Assembly (NCBI RefSeq): GCF_000767465.1
Contig: NZ_CP009291.1
Coordinates: 1,054,001-1,118,000 of the forward strand
DNA: 64,000 nt
Reading direction: 5' to 3'
Source: Novosphingobium pentaromativorans US6-1
Lineage (GTDB): Bacteria; Pseudomonadota; Alphaproteobacteria; Sphingomonadales; Sphingomonadaceae
Within the stretch, counting starts at the first letter, position 1, and every line of letters starts with the position of its first letter. The position numbers and the translations under genes were made by a program. The notes under the pieces were generated by a model. The model made no database searches. It saw nothing but the letters and a program-made list of their open reading frames with translations, and was not told the DNA's origin. Positions 52,467-61,827 of this stretch are shown here, piece after piece.

Positions 52467-53420
52467 TCAGTCGGTAGCCTGAGCCGCGCGCTTGGGAGAA
52501 GTTCCAAGCGGACCGCGGCGATCGACGACGGTAATCCGACGGGATTTCGCTTCGATGACGAGGCGCTCCAGGACCCCGTTTCCGGGAAAGGCGACGACAT
52601 AACGGGGGTCAAGCGAGAGCATACGCTCGTTGCGCTTGAAGCCTGCGCGTGCCCCCAGGCGCATGTCGAGAGAGAAGCTGATTTGCGGGATGTTGCGTCG
52701 TTCCGCCCATGAAGATGCCAAACGGTCAACGCCCTTGGTATCACCGCCGTGGACAAGAACCATGTCAGGAACCCGGTCGTGAACCTTGTCCAGAGTAGCC
52801 CAGACGTTGTTGGCAAAAGTGAGAGCGTCCTGCTCGTTTGGATGGCGTGTGCGGCCACCGGCAAATATCACCGGCGTACCTTCTGGCATGGCGGCGCGGC
52901 GCTTGGCTTCGGACCGGGCTCGGACGAACTCGCGCCCCTCGACAAGCGTGGAAGTCAGCATGGCGCTGTGATTGAAGCGCGAACTCGACACGGGCTTCCA
53001 CGAGGAGCCGAATTCGTTGAGATAGAGGGCAGCGGCCACTTCGCGCATCTCTTCGAGAGCGATCATGGCCCCTTCGGCACACTGCGCACGCTCAACCTGG
53101 GTCTCGAGTTCATGGGTATGAATTTCGGATCCATCGGCAGTGGCCAGGAGCGCTCGGACTTCGTCGGTTGCGCGGTCAACTGCGGTCGATTTGCGGGTCG
53201 CGGAACGGTGGAAGATGTTGACGAACGCCCAGCCGAGGTCCTCGGCATCGGCCTCCAGCGCAGTCCCAGAGACCATCGCAAATAGATCGGACCAGACCGC
53301 TTCGAGCGTCTGGACGACCGCATCGTGGACTGGAAAATCATTGGTGGAAACTGGGGCAGGACCAATCGAAAAACCGGAAAGATCGAGGCCGGCAAGTTGG
53401 TCAGAAAATGATGAGTGCAT
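52467..53420 (-). CDS. DUF2493 (SLOG-like) protein
   Basis: A 317-residue protein. The C-terminal third (about 185-305) is DUF2493, a Rossmann-like SLOG domain: VIFAGGRTRHPNEQ, LVHGGDTKGVDRLASSWA and YVVAFPGNG. The first 180 residues are helical and unassigned. SLOG domains often bind nucleotide-derived ligands, and this family is common on conjugative elements of alphaproteobacteria. AGGAGG precedes the ATG at 53420. The 300-bp gap upstream (53421-53720) shows no gene. Confidence 0.82.
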   Translation of the reverse strand: MHSSFSDQLAGLDLSGFSIGPAPVSTNDFPVHDAVVQTLEAVWSDLFAMVSGTALEADAEDLGWAFVNIFHRSATRKSTAVDRATDEVRALLATADGSEIHTHELETQVERAQCAEGAMIALEEMREVAAALYLNEFGSSWKPVSSSRFNHSAMLTSTLVEGREFVRARSEAKRRAAMPEGTPVIFAGGRTRHPNEQDALTFANNVWATLDKVHDRVPDMVLVHGGDTKGVDRLASSWAERRNIPQISFSLDMRLGARAGFKRNERMLSLDPRYVVAFPGNGVLERLVIEAKSRRITVVDRRGPLGTSPKRAAQATD

Positions 53421-53720
53421 GGGTATTGTCCTCCTGACTGGCGTGAGGCTGACGCACCCGCTCATGGCTGCGCCAGCGAGAGCCCGTCAGGGCCAGCTTG
53501 AGGCAGTCTCCGCACCCGACAGGGGAAACCCGCTTGGGCAGGCTGGCGCGGGCAGGCCAACGGCCCACAGGGCCGGGCCAACTCGGGCCTGCGCAAGCCG
53601 GGTTGCGGAAGACTGGCGGCTGGCCCAGGGCCTTTCTCGCATGGCTTCAGACCATGAGTGCAAAAGCAAGCTTCGTCAGGGAGGGCAGGCACCTCGCCAC
53701 GGTCAAAGTGACTGGCGCAT

Positions 53721-54143
53721 TCAGGCCACCCGTTTTGCGTAAACGCCTTCACCGTTCGACATGTGACCGAGGCAGACGTAGTCGCCGAACAACGCATCAA
53801 AACGCGGGGCGATCTGGGACAGCCAGCGTTGTGCTCTGGGCGATCTGGCCGTGCGCCAATCGGCATCCCAATAGGCGCCATCGTCACGCTCGACGATCCA
53901 TACCGCAACCAGGCCGGCGTAAACCGACACGCCGAAATCTGCATAGGCATTGCGCATGAGGATGCGGTCTTCGCGGCCTCGCCAACCGTCGTGCGCGATC
54001 AGGGAAGGGAATGCCTGCCCTGCGCGCTCACGCAGATCCTCGCGGAGCCACTCATATTCGAAGTCCCAGTCGTCGTCGTTTTCGACTTCGAGCACAGTGA
54101 AGGCGACAATGGCCCCGTTGGGGTAACTGACCGATCGGCCCAT
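53721..54143 (-). CDS. Hypothetical acidic protein beside ardC
   Basis: A 140-residue acidic protein (DDDWDFEYEWLREDLRERAG, ERDDGAYWDADW) of unknown family. Strong AAGGAGG precedes the ATG. It follows the ArdC gene by 11 bases on the same strand. Acidic DNA-mimic anti-restriction proteins are known from such neighbourhoods, but nothing specific supports that here beyond charge and location. Confidence 0.65.
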   Translation of the reverse strand: MGRSVSYPNGAIVAFTVLEVENDDDWDFEYEWLREDLRERAGQAFPSLIAHDGWRGREDRILMRNAYADFGVSVYAGLVAVWIVERDDGAYWDADWRTARSPRAQRWLSQIAPRFDALFGDYVCLGHMSNGEGVYAKRVA

Positions 54144-54154
54144 GACACCCTCCT

Positions 54155-55096
54155 TCAGGCGGCCAACGCAGCGTCGGCAGACGCTTCGTCGGTATCATCG
54201 GCAGAGATCCGTCCTCCGAGTCTGAGCAAAAGCCTTGATGCTTCCTCAGCCTTCGCGGCAGCGGTGAGAATGGCACGGTCATCCTGCTTCAGGAGCTTGA
54301 GCCAGTGCTCGATATAGCTGGCATGGCTATCGAGGTGGGTGACTGGCAGACCGAGTTCAGCGCCAAGCATAGCGCTCGAAAGTTCGGCAATGAGTTCCTC
54401 GGCAGCGTAAGCTGCAGAACCAAATCGATTCTTGAGATTGCGGTCGAGGCGACTGGCATGGCCGGTCCAATGCGACAGCTCGTGCGCGAGCGTCGCGTAA
54501 TAGTGGTCGAAGCCCGAGAAGAGATGCGCGGGCGGCATTGTCACCCGGTCAGCCACTGGCTCATAATAGGCTTCGTCGCCCTGATGCCGCAGCACGGCCG
54601 GAATACGGGCAAAGAATGAGTCGAGTTCAGCCTGACGGCCCTCGGGCTCTACCACCTCAAGCGTCGCGGCGGGATGGAAACGTTCCGGCAGACCTTCGAC
54701 CTGATCAGCATTGAAAACCGGATAGGCCTTCAGCACACGACGATTTTCGTCGGTTTTTTCGCCGGTTTCGGGGGCTTCGACTTCCTTGGTGTAGCTCTTG
54801 TAGAAGATGGCGATGGTGGATTTTTCACCCTTGCGCACCTGTGCGCCCAGTTCTTTGGCCTGATTGTAGGTCATCCAGAACGGCGAGGCGTAACCGCACA
54901 TGTCGGCAACCATCCAGAGCCAGAATACATTCATGCCGCGATAAGGGATGCCGCACGCCCGCAATGGGCGCGAGACTGGCACACCGCGCCATGGCTTGAT
55001 CCACGGCTTCGTGCCTGACTCGAGGCGTGCGATGATTTCCTGGGTGATACGGGTAGCAGGCGACACTGCGCCGCTTTGTCCCTTGCGATAGGCCAT
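54155..55096 (-). CDS. ardC: ArdC-family anti-restriction protein
   Basis: A 313-residue protein with an N-terminal ArdC DNA-binding domain (residues 12-125, with PWIKPWRG, NVFWLW and ELGAQVRKGEKS) and a C-terminal zincin-like domain with HELSH at 205-209. ArdC proteins bind single-stranded DNA and protect incoming DNA from restriction. The location in the leading region fits early expression after transfer. AGGAG precedes the ATG. Confidence 0.92.
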   Translation of the reverse strand: MAYRKGQSGAVSPATRITQEIIARLESGTKPWIKPWRGVPVSRPLRACGIPYRGMNVFWLWMVADMCGYASPFWMTYNQAKELGAQVRKGEKSTIAIFYKSYTKEVEAPETGEKTDENRRVLKAYPVFNADQVEGLPERFHPAATLEVVEPEGRQAELDSFFARIPAVLRHQGDEAYYEPVADRVTMPPAHLFSGFDHYYATLAHELSHWTGHASRLDRNLKNRFGSAAYAAEELIAELSSAMLGAELGLPVTHLDSHASYIEHWLKLLKQDDRAILTAAAKAEEASRLLLRLGGRISADDTDEASADAALAA

Positions 55097-55251
55097 GTTG
55101 GATCTCCTGAAATGGCCTGACGACAGTTCCGTCGGTCAGTGCCGGAGATCCCGGAGCCCCCTCCGCTCTCTTTCCATGAAGGAAGCGGCCCCCCGGCATG
55201 TGCCGGAGGACCGCTTCACGGTGGCGAGCAGCCGTTCCTGTCAGGAGGAGG

Positions 55252-57240
55252 TCAGGCGGCCAGCTCGCTCGGAGGCTGATTGTCGTCGTTGGCGACGAAA
55301 TCCGCGTCGGGACTTTGCGCTTCGTTATCGGCAGGAATTTCCGGCTGGTCGGCAAAACGCATGACTTCAGGCACCCAGGCGAGGGCCCTTTCCCGAACTT
55401 CGACCTCGGTGATGTAGGTCCCCGCGAAGACGCGCTCGGCGCTCATCGCAAGATCGCCCTTTTTCACCGATGCGAAGCGTGAGGACAGTTCCAAACCGCC
55501 AACATCGGTGAGCGCATCAAGGATGACCTGCTTTGAGACGCGGTCGAAGTAGTTTGCCGCGGTCGGACGCCACCATTGCGCCATGTCAATGCCGATCGTG
55601 CTGCCCAGATGATCCTGAAACGTGATCTGACGTTCGCCTGCCATGTTGAGGCTCGCCTCGAGCGTGCGAGCGACGACGAAGCCGAGCCATGCTGCGCGGC
55701 TTTCATCGGCGAGTGCCCGAAACATCTTGAAGCGCGACGAAGCGTCTTCGCCAGATCGCCAACTCTCATCGAGACCCGAGCGCAGGTCCGCAAGGGATGC
55801 GCTTGCAGGCGCATCCTTCGCTTCGAACCCGACAATCGGACCCGCAGGGACGCCGCCACGCAGGGTCGTGGCCGCGCGTGACCGCCAGTCGTGGGTGTCG
55901 GCATCCGCGAGGGTGAAGACCATGATGTCGAGCGAAAGGCCGGGATCCGATGCCACGTGGAGCGCGAGCACGTCCCGACGTTGCATCGCAAGTTCGTCGA
56001 CCAGACGCTTGGAAAGCGCTGCACGGCGTTTGCCATCACTGCCGACACTCGCCACGACTTCGACGACATCGTCGTCACCAACGACTTCGATATCGCGCTC
56101 GCCGTAGAACACCGGCTGGAGGACCGGTGTGCCGTCGCGCGAGAGAACGAGGATCATTCCGGCATCGGCCTTCAGTTCGGGCGCCAGCTCCGGGGGCTTT
56201 GCCCGAATGTCCTGGCATTCGCGTTCGATCGCTTCGATCGAAGCCTCGGCCGCGGCAACTGCTTCTTCGGCGCTGTCTTCGTCCTCAAGAATGGCCGCAT
56301 GCTCGTCGTACGAGGCATCGAGCTCGTCAAGGCGGGCCAGTTCGGCGTCAGTCAACGGAGCCGACTCGGCCGGAAGGCGAATGAGGCCTTCGACGAGATC
56401 GTGACTGGCATAGGCGTCAAGCGTCGGCTTGACCCAGGCAAGGCCCTGCTCTGCTGCGAGCGACTTGGCGCGTTTCTCCATCTCCTCCGAGGCGAGGGTT
56501 TCCAGAAGCGCGACATCGACCCAGGACTCGCTGTCATCGTCGTCGAAGAGTTCGCGTTCGATCCGGCCACCTGCAGCGATATAGGCGTCGCGGCCAACAA
56601 GACGGGCTCGGGCGTCGCTGCCGCGAACCGTGCCAGAGAGCACCATGCGCCGGATGCTGTCGGCGCTGGGCGCATAATAACCCGAAGACGCCTGTTCATA
56701 GACGCGAGCCTGAATTTCCCGGTCGGAGGTCGCGCCGAAAGCTTTGGCGAGATCGAGAGTGATTTCACCGGATGCCAGAGCATCGAAGACGACAGGCGCG
56801 AGGGTCGCGAGACGCAGCCGGCCTTCGACGAAGCGGACCGTCAGTCCGAACCTGCGCGCGACATCTTCCGTCGAGGCACCAGCGTCAATAAGGGCAGCGA
56901 ACGCCTGCGCTTCGTCGGCGGGGTTCATCGCGAGGCGATGGAAGTTCTCGGCCAGGCTCGTTTCGACTGCGATTTCCGCATCGTCATCAAGCACGAGGCA
57001 GATAACCTCGTAGCCCTTCGGAAGGACTTTCTCTTCGGCAAGCGCCAGCAAGGCGCACCGGCGGCGCTCTCCGGCTTCGACCTCGAATTTGCCACGAGCA
57101 GCAGGCCGAACGATGAGGTTCTGCAACAACCCATGGGCTGCGATGCTCGCTTTCAGTTCGGAATCTGCGGCTGGGTCACCGTGACGGCGCACATTGCGAG
57201 GGGACTGGACCAACTTGGCCAGCGGGATCGACTTGATCAT
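55252..57240 (-). CDS. parB: ParB/RepB/Spo0J-type nuclease-domain protein
   Basis: A 662-residue protein. The N-terminal 200 residues are a ParB-type domain: IPLAKLVQSPRNVRRHGD, AHGLLQNLIVRP, GERRRCAL and the ENFHRLAMNPADEAQAF box, followed by a helix-turn-helix. The long C-terminal 450 residues are acidic and unassigned. No ParA is encoded nearby, so a role in partition is not certain; such lone ParB-like proteins occur on many ICEs in the leading region. AGGAG precedes the ATG at 57240. Confidence 0.87.
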   Translation of the reverse strand: MIKSIPLAKLVQSPRNVRRHGDPAADSELKASIAAHGLLQNLIVRPAARGKFEVEAGERRRCALLALAEEKVLPKGYEVICLVLDDDAEIAVETSLAENFHRLAMNPADEAQAFAALIDAGASTEDVARRFGLTVRFVEGRLRLATLAPVVFDALASGEITLDLAKAFGATSDREIQARVYEQASSGYYAPSADSIRRMVLSGTVRGSDARARLVGRDAYIAAGGRIERELFDDDDSESWVDVALLETLASEEMEKRAKSLAAEQGLAWVKPTLDAYASHDLVEGLIRLPAESAPLTDAELARLDELDASYDEHAAILEDEDSAEEAVAAAEASIEAIERECQDIRAKPPELAPELKADAGMILVLSRDGTPVLQPVFYGERDIEVVGDDDVVEVVASVGSDGKRRAALSKRLVDELAMQRRDVLALHVASDPGLSLDIMVFTLADADTHDWRSRAATTLRGGVPAGPIVGFEAKDAPASASLADLRSGLDESWRSGEDASSRFKMFRALADESRAAWLGFVVARTLEASLNMAGERQITFQDHLGSTIGIDMAQWWRPTAANYFDRVSKQVILDALTDVGGLELSSRFASVKKGDLAMSAERVFAGTYITEVEVRERALAWVPEVMRFADQPEIPADNEAQSPDADFVANDDNQPPSELAA

Positions 57241-57669
57241 GGAACATACTCCTGAATATGAGCACGGGCATCGACCTTCGACGCCCATTCGGCTCAAACA
57301 GAAGCAAGCCCCCTTCCCTCTCTATGACCGCGGGTGGGCCGATTGCGGTCGGCCCGTAATTGAGAGCGAAATGCCAGAAAGCTCACGTCGACGGGCGTGT
57401 GCGTTTCCTCCTTTCACCACGGGAGGTTCGAACTGAGGACGGCTCACAACGACGTGCCGCACGCGGCGACCAGGAAGAACGCGCTTATCCTGCCCACCCG
57501 GGCAGACCGGACACGCATGGAATTGCGGGCCGAACGCAGCCGTCTAGCGGATGACCTGCTCGCACTCCTCCGGCGAAAATACGTAAACTGAGACATGGCG
57601 AGGGAGAATGAAGGGTAGATGTCAGACAGCTAGTAACGAATTGGCCGCAGCCCCAACTCGTGCCAGCCT
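57241..57669. other. Gene-poor interval upstream of parB
   Basis: No gene can be supported in this 429-bp stretch. It holds an inverted repeat GGGCCGA-n6-TCGGCCC (57336-57355). A plus-strand frame (57397-57591, starting GTG) would encode 64 residues, of which the last 24 look protein-like, but it lacks a ribosome site. The interval separates the leading region from the second defence cluster. Confidence 0.4.
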
Positions 57670-59127
57670 TCACATGTAATAGCGAAAGTCGGGCTGATCT
57701 CGCTCGGCATAGCTAACGTGCTTCAAAACCCGTCCGACTTCCCGCGCTGCTCGGATGGGGATGGGAAGTGCGTGATCGAATTGGGTCGAGTTCCAATTCA
57801 TCTTGGTTAAGGCAAGGATTTCGGTAGCTATTTCGTCCAGCGAGGTTTCACATTCATAGGGCCGAAGCTGTAGTGCGTTGGGCATTCGTGCGCCCGGGTA
57901 GGTGCCGTAGTATGGGACGCTACCCCGCGTGTAGAGGATGCCGTCGTTTCCAATGCGGACGAAGCTCCCCCTGAGCGCGGGGTAATCACCTTCCCGGAAG
58001 AGGGCTACATGGCCACCTTCCGATACCCAAACCATATCAGTCATGGCGACGCGCATCTCTTCGATAGCTTCTGCGAAGCCACGAGATTCGCTATTCTCGA
58101 AGCGGGACGTCTTCAGAATGACGATCCGGGCCGGCATCGTGCGGTGATGCTCAAAATAAGTCTCAAGCGAGCGCTTGACGAGATCGCAAGCATCTGCGCG
58201 GGCCAGATAGGGGTGCTTTCCTGGCCGATCAGTACGAGCCCTCGCTCCGCGAAGGATCAGCCCTTTACCCCGCTCGTCAAACATCTGAGCGGTGCTTGTC
58301 CAAAGCCGATGGCCGTCCAGGTCCCGATAAAATCCGATACCAAGATAGCATGTTTCATATCCGTCGGATTTGGGTAGACGCCACGGCACGCGACCGGCCT
58401 TGTAGAAAATCGCGTTGAGCAGGTTCCAAGCCCGCGTAGCTGGGCCTTGCACCTTGCGCTCAGTGGTTTTCATCTTCCTGGAAAGCTTGAAGGCGTCATC
58501 CCAGACCGAAGGCCAAGCAATCTGCGTCGGCACGCTAAGGCTCAACGCCTTTGCCTTGAACAGATCACGGAAATTGAGCTCGGTAGGGCCGGCTTCCTCC
58601 TCATCATCGTCATCATCATCTTCGGACACGATGCTACGTGCGTTGACCACCTTTTCGATCAGAACTTTCGGTAGGGCGATGACGATCACCTCGGGACGCG
58701 AAGTGCCCTCAAGCAAAATGCGCGCCTGCGCGATCAGCAGATCGACAGCGGCGCGAACCGCTTCCTCGTGGTTCCTTATCGCAACAATCCTCTTTATCTC
58801 GGATTGAAGAACCGTCTGGCAGGCTTCCCGAGGCACTTCGAAGCGGCAGCGAAAGGGGTTCTGGTTTCCAAGCCCGGGGAAATCTGGATGCAAATTCCCC
58901 AGTTTTTCATTGTCGCTCGGGATACCTTGCATCGCGCGGTCGATGTATTTGGCAAACCCATCGACCGTATCAGATGTGCCTACCACTCCGATCCGAATCA
59001 GGTCGCCAGGCTTTGGCTGCAGAGGGCCGTGGCGCATCAATCCGACACGCGGGTCGAGGAACAGGCCGCCATCCCCAAATTCGAGATCTGGCTCGGGAAT
59101 ACAGCGAGTTTCGAATGTGAATGTCAC
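57670..59127 (-). CDS. Short prokaryotic Argonaute (MID-PIWI) of SPARDA type
   Basis: A 485-residue protein with the MID-PIWI layout of short pAgos: PGDLIRIGVVGTSDTVDGF near the start (MID), VIVIALPKVLIEKV, and the PIWI region with TCYLGIGFYRDLDG and a C-terminal LPIPIRAAREVGRVLKHVS. No PAZ or N domain is present. An Asp-Glu-rich insertion (DDDDDDEEE, about 172-181) is odd. Short pAgos bind guide RNA and are not nucleases themselves. It starts at a GTG that overlaps the partner stop by four bases. Confidence 0.85.
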   Translation of the reverse strand: MTFTFETRCIPEPDLEFGDGGLFLDPRVGLMRHGPLQPKPGDLIRIGVVGTSDTVDGFAKYIDRAMQGIPSDNEKLGNLHPDFPGLGNQNPFRCRFEVPREACQTVLQSEIKRIVAIRNHEEAVRAAVDLLIAQARILLEGTSRPEVIVIALPKVLIEKVVNARSIVSEDDDDDDEEEAGPTELNFRDLFKAKALSLSVPTQIAWPSVWDDAFKLSRKMKTTERKVQGPATRAWNLLNAIFYKAGRVPWRLPKSDGYETCYLGIGFYRDLDGHRLWTSTAQMFDERGKGLILRGARARTDRPGKHPYLARADACDLVKRSLETYFEHHRTMPARIVILKTSRFENSESRGFAEAIEEMRVAMTDMVWVSEGGHVALFREGDYPALRGSFVRIGNDGILYTRGSVPYYGTYPGARMPNALQLRPYECETSLDEIATEILALTKMNWNSTQFDHALPIPIRAAREVGRVLKHVSYAERDQPDFRYYM

Positions 59128-60503
59128 ACGCCTACTCCCAACTCGCCCTGTGTGGACTCATCGTCCTGAACCTTCATCCGTTTGGCGTTCGGATCTGTTT
59201 CGGACCAAGCGTTCTCAGGAACGGCCGCTTCCATGGCTACGGGTTCAACGACGTTGAATGTCAGAACCGGGCTGACTTCCTCGGCTTCTTGAAAAAGATC
59301 GAACTTCGCGTGCGGCTGAAGATCAATTCCTGAAAGCAGAAAACGGAACATCATCATCTGTCCGCGTATCGATCCGTTACGATCGAGCCTCTTCTTCCCA
59401 GCAAGGAGATCGGAGGCGAACCTATGAGGACGGAAACCGTCTTCGGTGAACACAAAGGTTGGGGAAATCGATAGAAACCAATTGCTTCCGATTTGCTGGA
59501 AGCGAGGTGAGAAAGCGTGGTGGCGAAGGTAGTTGACCTGTCCTTTGCGTTTTCCCTTCTTGTAGTCGTAAACTTGGACGACCGTCGCGGATGTCGTTTC
59601 GCGCAGGGATCGATAGAAATATCGCCTCTGCTGATACCTCTCTTCGGCCTTGAAATAGAAGAGCCGGGCTTTTCGGTCGAAAGCGAGGATATCCGAGAAC
59701 TGTTCAGCCATTGTCCGGCGCAGCAGTTCGATCATCATCACCGCATCATCATGATCATCGCTAATCGACACGTCTTCCGTATCGACTTCCTCGACCGTGT
59801 CGATATCGACAATCGCTTCGAGCGGTGTACCTTCGGGATTGCGAAAGGACAGAAAACGGCGGCCGCGAATAACCCAATCGAAGTGATGGCCGTCAGCGCG
59901 CAATAACTCCGGAACCGCGTCACGGCCCGAGGCAAAAGGACTTTCGCCAACGAAGATCGATGAAGGCAGTCCGACGTGCATCAGATTTAGATGCGCTTGC
60001 TCGCCCACTCGAAGCGATGGGAGGAATGTGCCATCCTTACCGCGGCGGACTGCCATTGCAGCCAGGCGCTCGATCGAGCTGGAATCGAGGCGATCTCGAT
60101 CCTTGCGAAATTTGAGGCGCCGTTCATCCCCTTCCTCTCCAGCCTCAACGTCGCGCCAATAGAGTGATCCGTCTTCCTGTCGGTAGAGGATCAGTGCGAC
60201 AGGGAGACTGCAACGCTTCCAATAATCGATATCCTGCTGGCGAACGCTGTATTCAAACTCGTCGTCACTTTCGCCGACATATTTGGTGGACTTCGTCGTC
60301 TTCACTTGAACTGCGACGGTGAGACCGGTCATGGAGCGCGTAACGGGATCTCGAAATTCGATCGTCCCATCGATGCCCGTTTCCAGGCGCCCACGGCCTT
60401 CGAAAACGTGGCCGAGCTCAAGAATCTTGCTTTTGACTACGGTTTCACCCAACTCGCCAGTCAGCTGGTTGTCCGTGAGAGTCTTCATCGAAGGCGCCGC
60501 CAT
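59124..60503 (-). CDS. DREN-APAZ effector of SPARDA (DUF4365)
   Basis: A 459-residue protein. Residues 10-150 form a DUF4365 PD-(D/E)XK-type nuclease domain with Asp45 in GIDGTIEF and the catalytic-type QVK at 66-68. The C-terminal 300 residues are an APAZ-like domain, the piece that binds the short Argonaute. In SPARDA, target recognition by the Argonaute complex unleashes indiscriminate DNA and RNA cleavage, killing cells invaded by plasmids or phage. Gene order (effector, then pAgo, GTGA overlap) matches that family. No strong ribosome site is seen at the ATG. Confidence 0.85.
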   Translation of the reverse strand: MAAPSMKTLTDNQLTGELGETVVKSKILELGHVFEGRGRLETGIDGTIEFRDPVTRSMTGLTVAVQVKTTKSTKYVGESDDEFEYSVRQQDIDYWKRCSLPVALILYRQEDGSLYWRDVEAGEEGDERRLKFRKDRDRLDSSSIERLAAMAVRRGKDGTFLPSLRVGEQAHLNLMHVGLPSSIFVGESPFASGRDAVPELLRADGHHFDWVIRGRRFLSFRNPEGTPLEAIVDIDTVEEVDTEDVSISDDHDDAVMMIELLRRTMAEQFSDILAFDRKARLFYFKAEERYQQRRYFYRSLRETTSATVVQVYDYKKGKRKGQVNYLRHHAFSPRFQQIGSNWFLSISPTFVFTEDGFRPHRFASDLLAGKKRLDRNGSIRGQMMMFRFLLSGIDLQPHAKFDLFQEAEEVSPVLTFNVVEPVAMEAAVPENAWSETDPNAKRMKVQDDESTQGELGVGV

Positions 60504-60712
60504 GAGAACATATCAAGAATATACGGTGCCGAGGCCTTCGTAGCAAGTTCTTGAAAACGCGTTTCCACCGCTAGGTAGGAGTGACGCCAAGGCCGCTTTC
60601 AATGCTGTGACGCGAAACAGAGATCTTAGGTAGGAAAAGGGAACGAGGGCAGAATCAAACAGTTCATTGACTGGTAACCTTCCGCAGAATATATCAACTG
60701 ACGGAGAAAACC

Positions 60713-60898
60713 ATGCAGCAGGCTTGCTACTACAGCCCGGCGGAACGCCAGCAGGAGAAGGAGCGTCAACGCGCTTCCGACGCCGACGACCTGCGTTCTG
60801 GCCGTATTTCGCGCGACGAGATGCGTGCCCGCAATGGTTTTTTCTCCTCGCTGGACATCGTCGAATCGTCGATCATCTGCGAAGAGGCTTTCGCCTGA
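60713..60898 (+). CDS. Small ORF coupled to a nucleotidyltransferase
   Basis: A 61-residue charged protein (QQACYYSPAERQQEKERQRASD, DDLRSGRISRDEMRARNGFF). GGAG lies at good spacing before the ATG. Its TGA overlaps the CTG that best starts the following nucleotidyltransferase gene. It is probably a partner, perhaps an antitoxin, but no family is recognised. The 209-bp region to its left is a divergent promoter region shared with SPARDA. Confidence 0.62.
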   Translation: MQQACYYSPAERQQEKERQRASDADDLRSGRISRDEMRARNGFFSSLDIVESSIICEEAFA

Positions 60899-61722
60899 AT
60901 CAAGCAGTTCTACCTGCCAAGATCGTCTATGATCTAGCAAGCATCCTGAAATTGAGTGACGATGCCTTCATCGTCGGAGGCCAAGCGCTCAACCTGTGGG
61001 CAGAGCGCTACAGCCATGTAGCCGAGCTCGATGCCTACGGGCCCTACACATCCAAAGATATTGACTACTTTGGTCAGCGCGAAGCCGCAGAAAAGCTTGC
61101 AAACGCTCTTGGTGGTTCCGTTGCCATCCCCGACGCCGACAACCACACACCGCAGACGGCCATAGTGCATGCTGAGATCGATGGGCACCCGATTGAAATC
61201 GATTTTCTCTGGCATGTCATGGGCGTCGATGACGCCAAGCTAAAGAAGCAAGCCATCCAGATAAGAATGAATGTCAGGATGACTGAAGGGACGGCTGAGC
61301 TCCATGTCCCAATAATGCATCCCTTTCATTGCCTGCAAAGCCGCCTAGCCAACGTTGTCCAGCTCAAAAGGGAAACCGACCTGGCCCTTAATCAGCTCAA
61401 CGCTTCACCAATTGTTCTGCGCGAATTTCTTCTCGAGCAATTAGATAATGGCCAAGGCAAGCACGTTACAGGCGTTCTTCAAGCCCTCTATGATTACCTT
61501 TCGAGCGACATCGTAGGCCGCAAGGCGCACAAGCACATGCGCAACGATCCTTCAGCGGTCCTCGATACATTCCAAAATGACGAGCGCCTTGACGAACGCT
61601 GGCGTGAAAAATCTCTGCATTCCATGCGAGCTTCGTTAGCCAGAAAGCGCACGGCATGGGGCATAATGACCGAGCGAATTAAAGAAGCATTCAACCGAAA
61701 GCGCGAGAACGCCCGATCTTGA
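60895..61722 (+). CDS. AbiEii/MNT-like nucleotidyltransferase
   Basis: A protein of about 275 residues with the minimal nucleotidyltransferase signature: GGQALNLWAERY (28-39), the two metal-binding aspartates in KDIDYFG (Asp55, Asp57), and a third in IEIDFLW (Asp103). Proteins of this kind act as toxins in type IV-like toxin-antitoxin or abortive-infection modules by modifying tRNA or proteins. No ATG precedes the domain; CTG at 60895 overlaps the upstream stop as CTGA and has GAAGAGG upstream, so reinitiation is likely. The frame stays open to 60667. Confidence 0.72.
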   Translation: MNQAVLPAKIVYDLASILKLSDDAFIVGGQALNLWAERYSHVAELDAYGPYTSKDIDYFGQREAAEKLANALGGSVAIPDADNHTPQTAIVHAEIDGHPIEIDFLWHVMGVDDAKLKKQAIQIRMNVRMTEGTAELHVPIMHPFHCLQSRLANVVQLKRETDLALNQLNASPIVLREFLLEQLDNGQGKHVTGVLQALYDYLSSDIVGRKAHKHMRNDPSAVLDTFQNDERLDERWREKSLHSMRASLARKRTAWGIMTERIKEAFNRKRENARS

Positions 61723-61827
61723 GCCAATTTGATGTCAGCTTTCAAGGCCAAGTGCAGGTTATTTGATACACCTTTGAGGGGCGCAAAGTTGCCGGAGTCG
61801 CCGCAGCGCAAGCCGGATGTTGGATCT

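Noticed and set aside
55891..57255. Plus-strand frame of 454 codons across parB
   Set aside because: Antisense shadow of the ParB-like gene with no recognisable family pattern.
57397..57591. 64-codon plus-strand frame in the gap upstream of parB
   Set aside because: No ribosome site, GTG start and a mostly unstructured N-terminal part; evidence too weak to call a gene.
57670..60503. SPARTA (TIR-APAZ) as identity of the Argonaute pair
   Set aside because: The effector's N-terminus is DUF4365 with a PD-(D/E)XK pattern, not a TIR domain.
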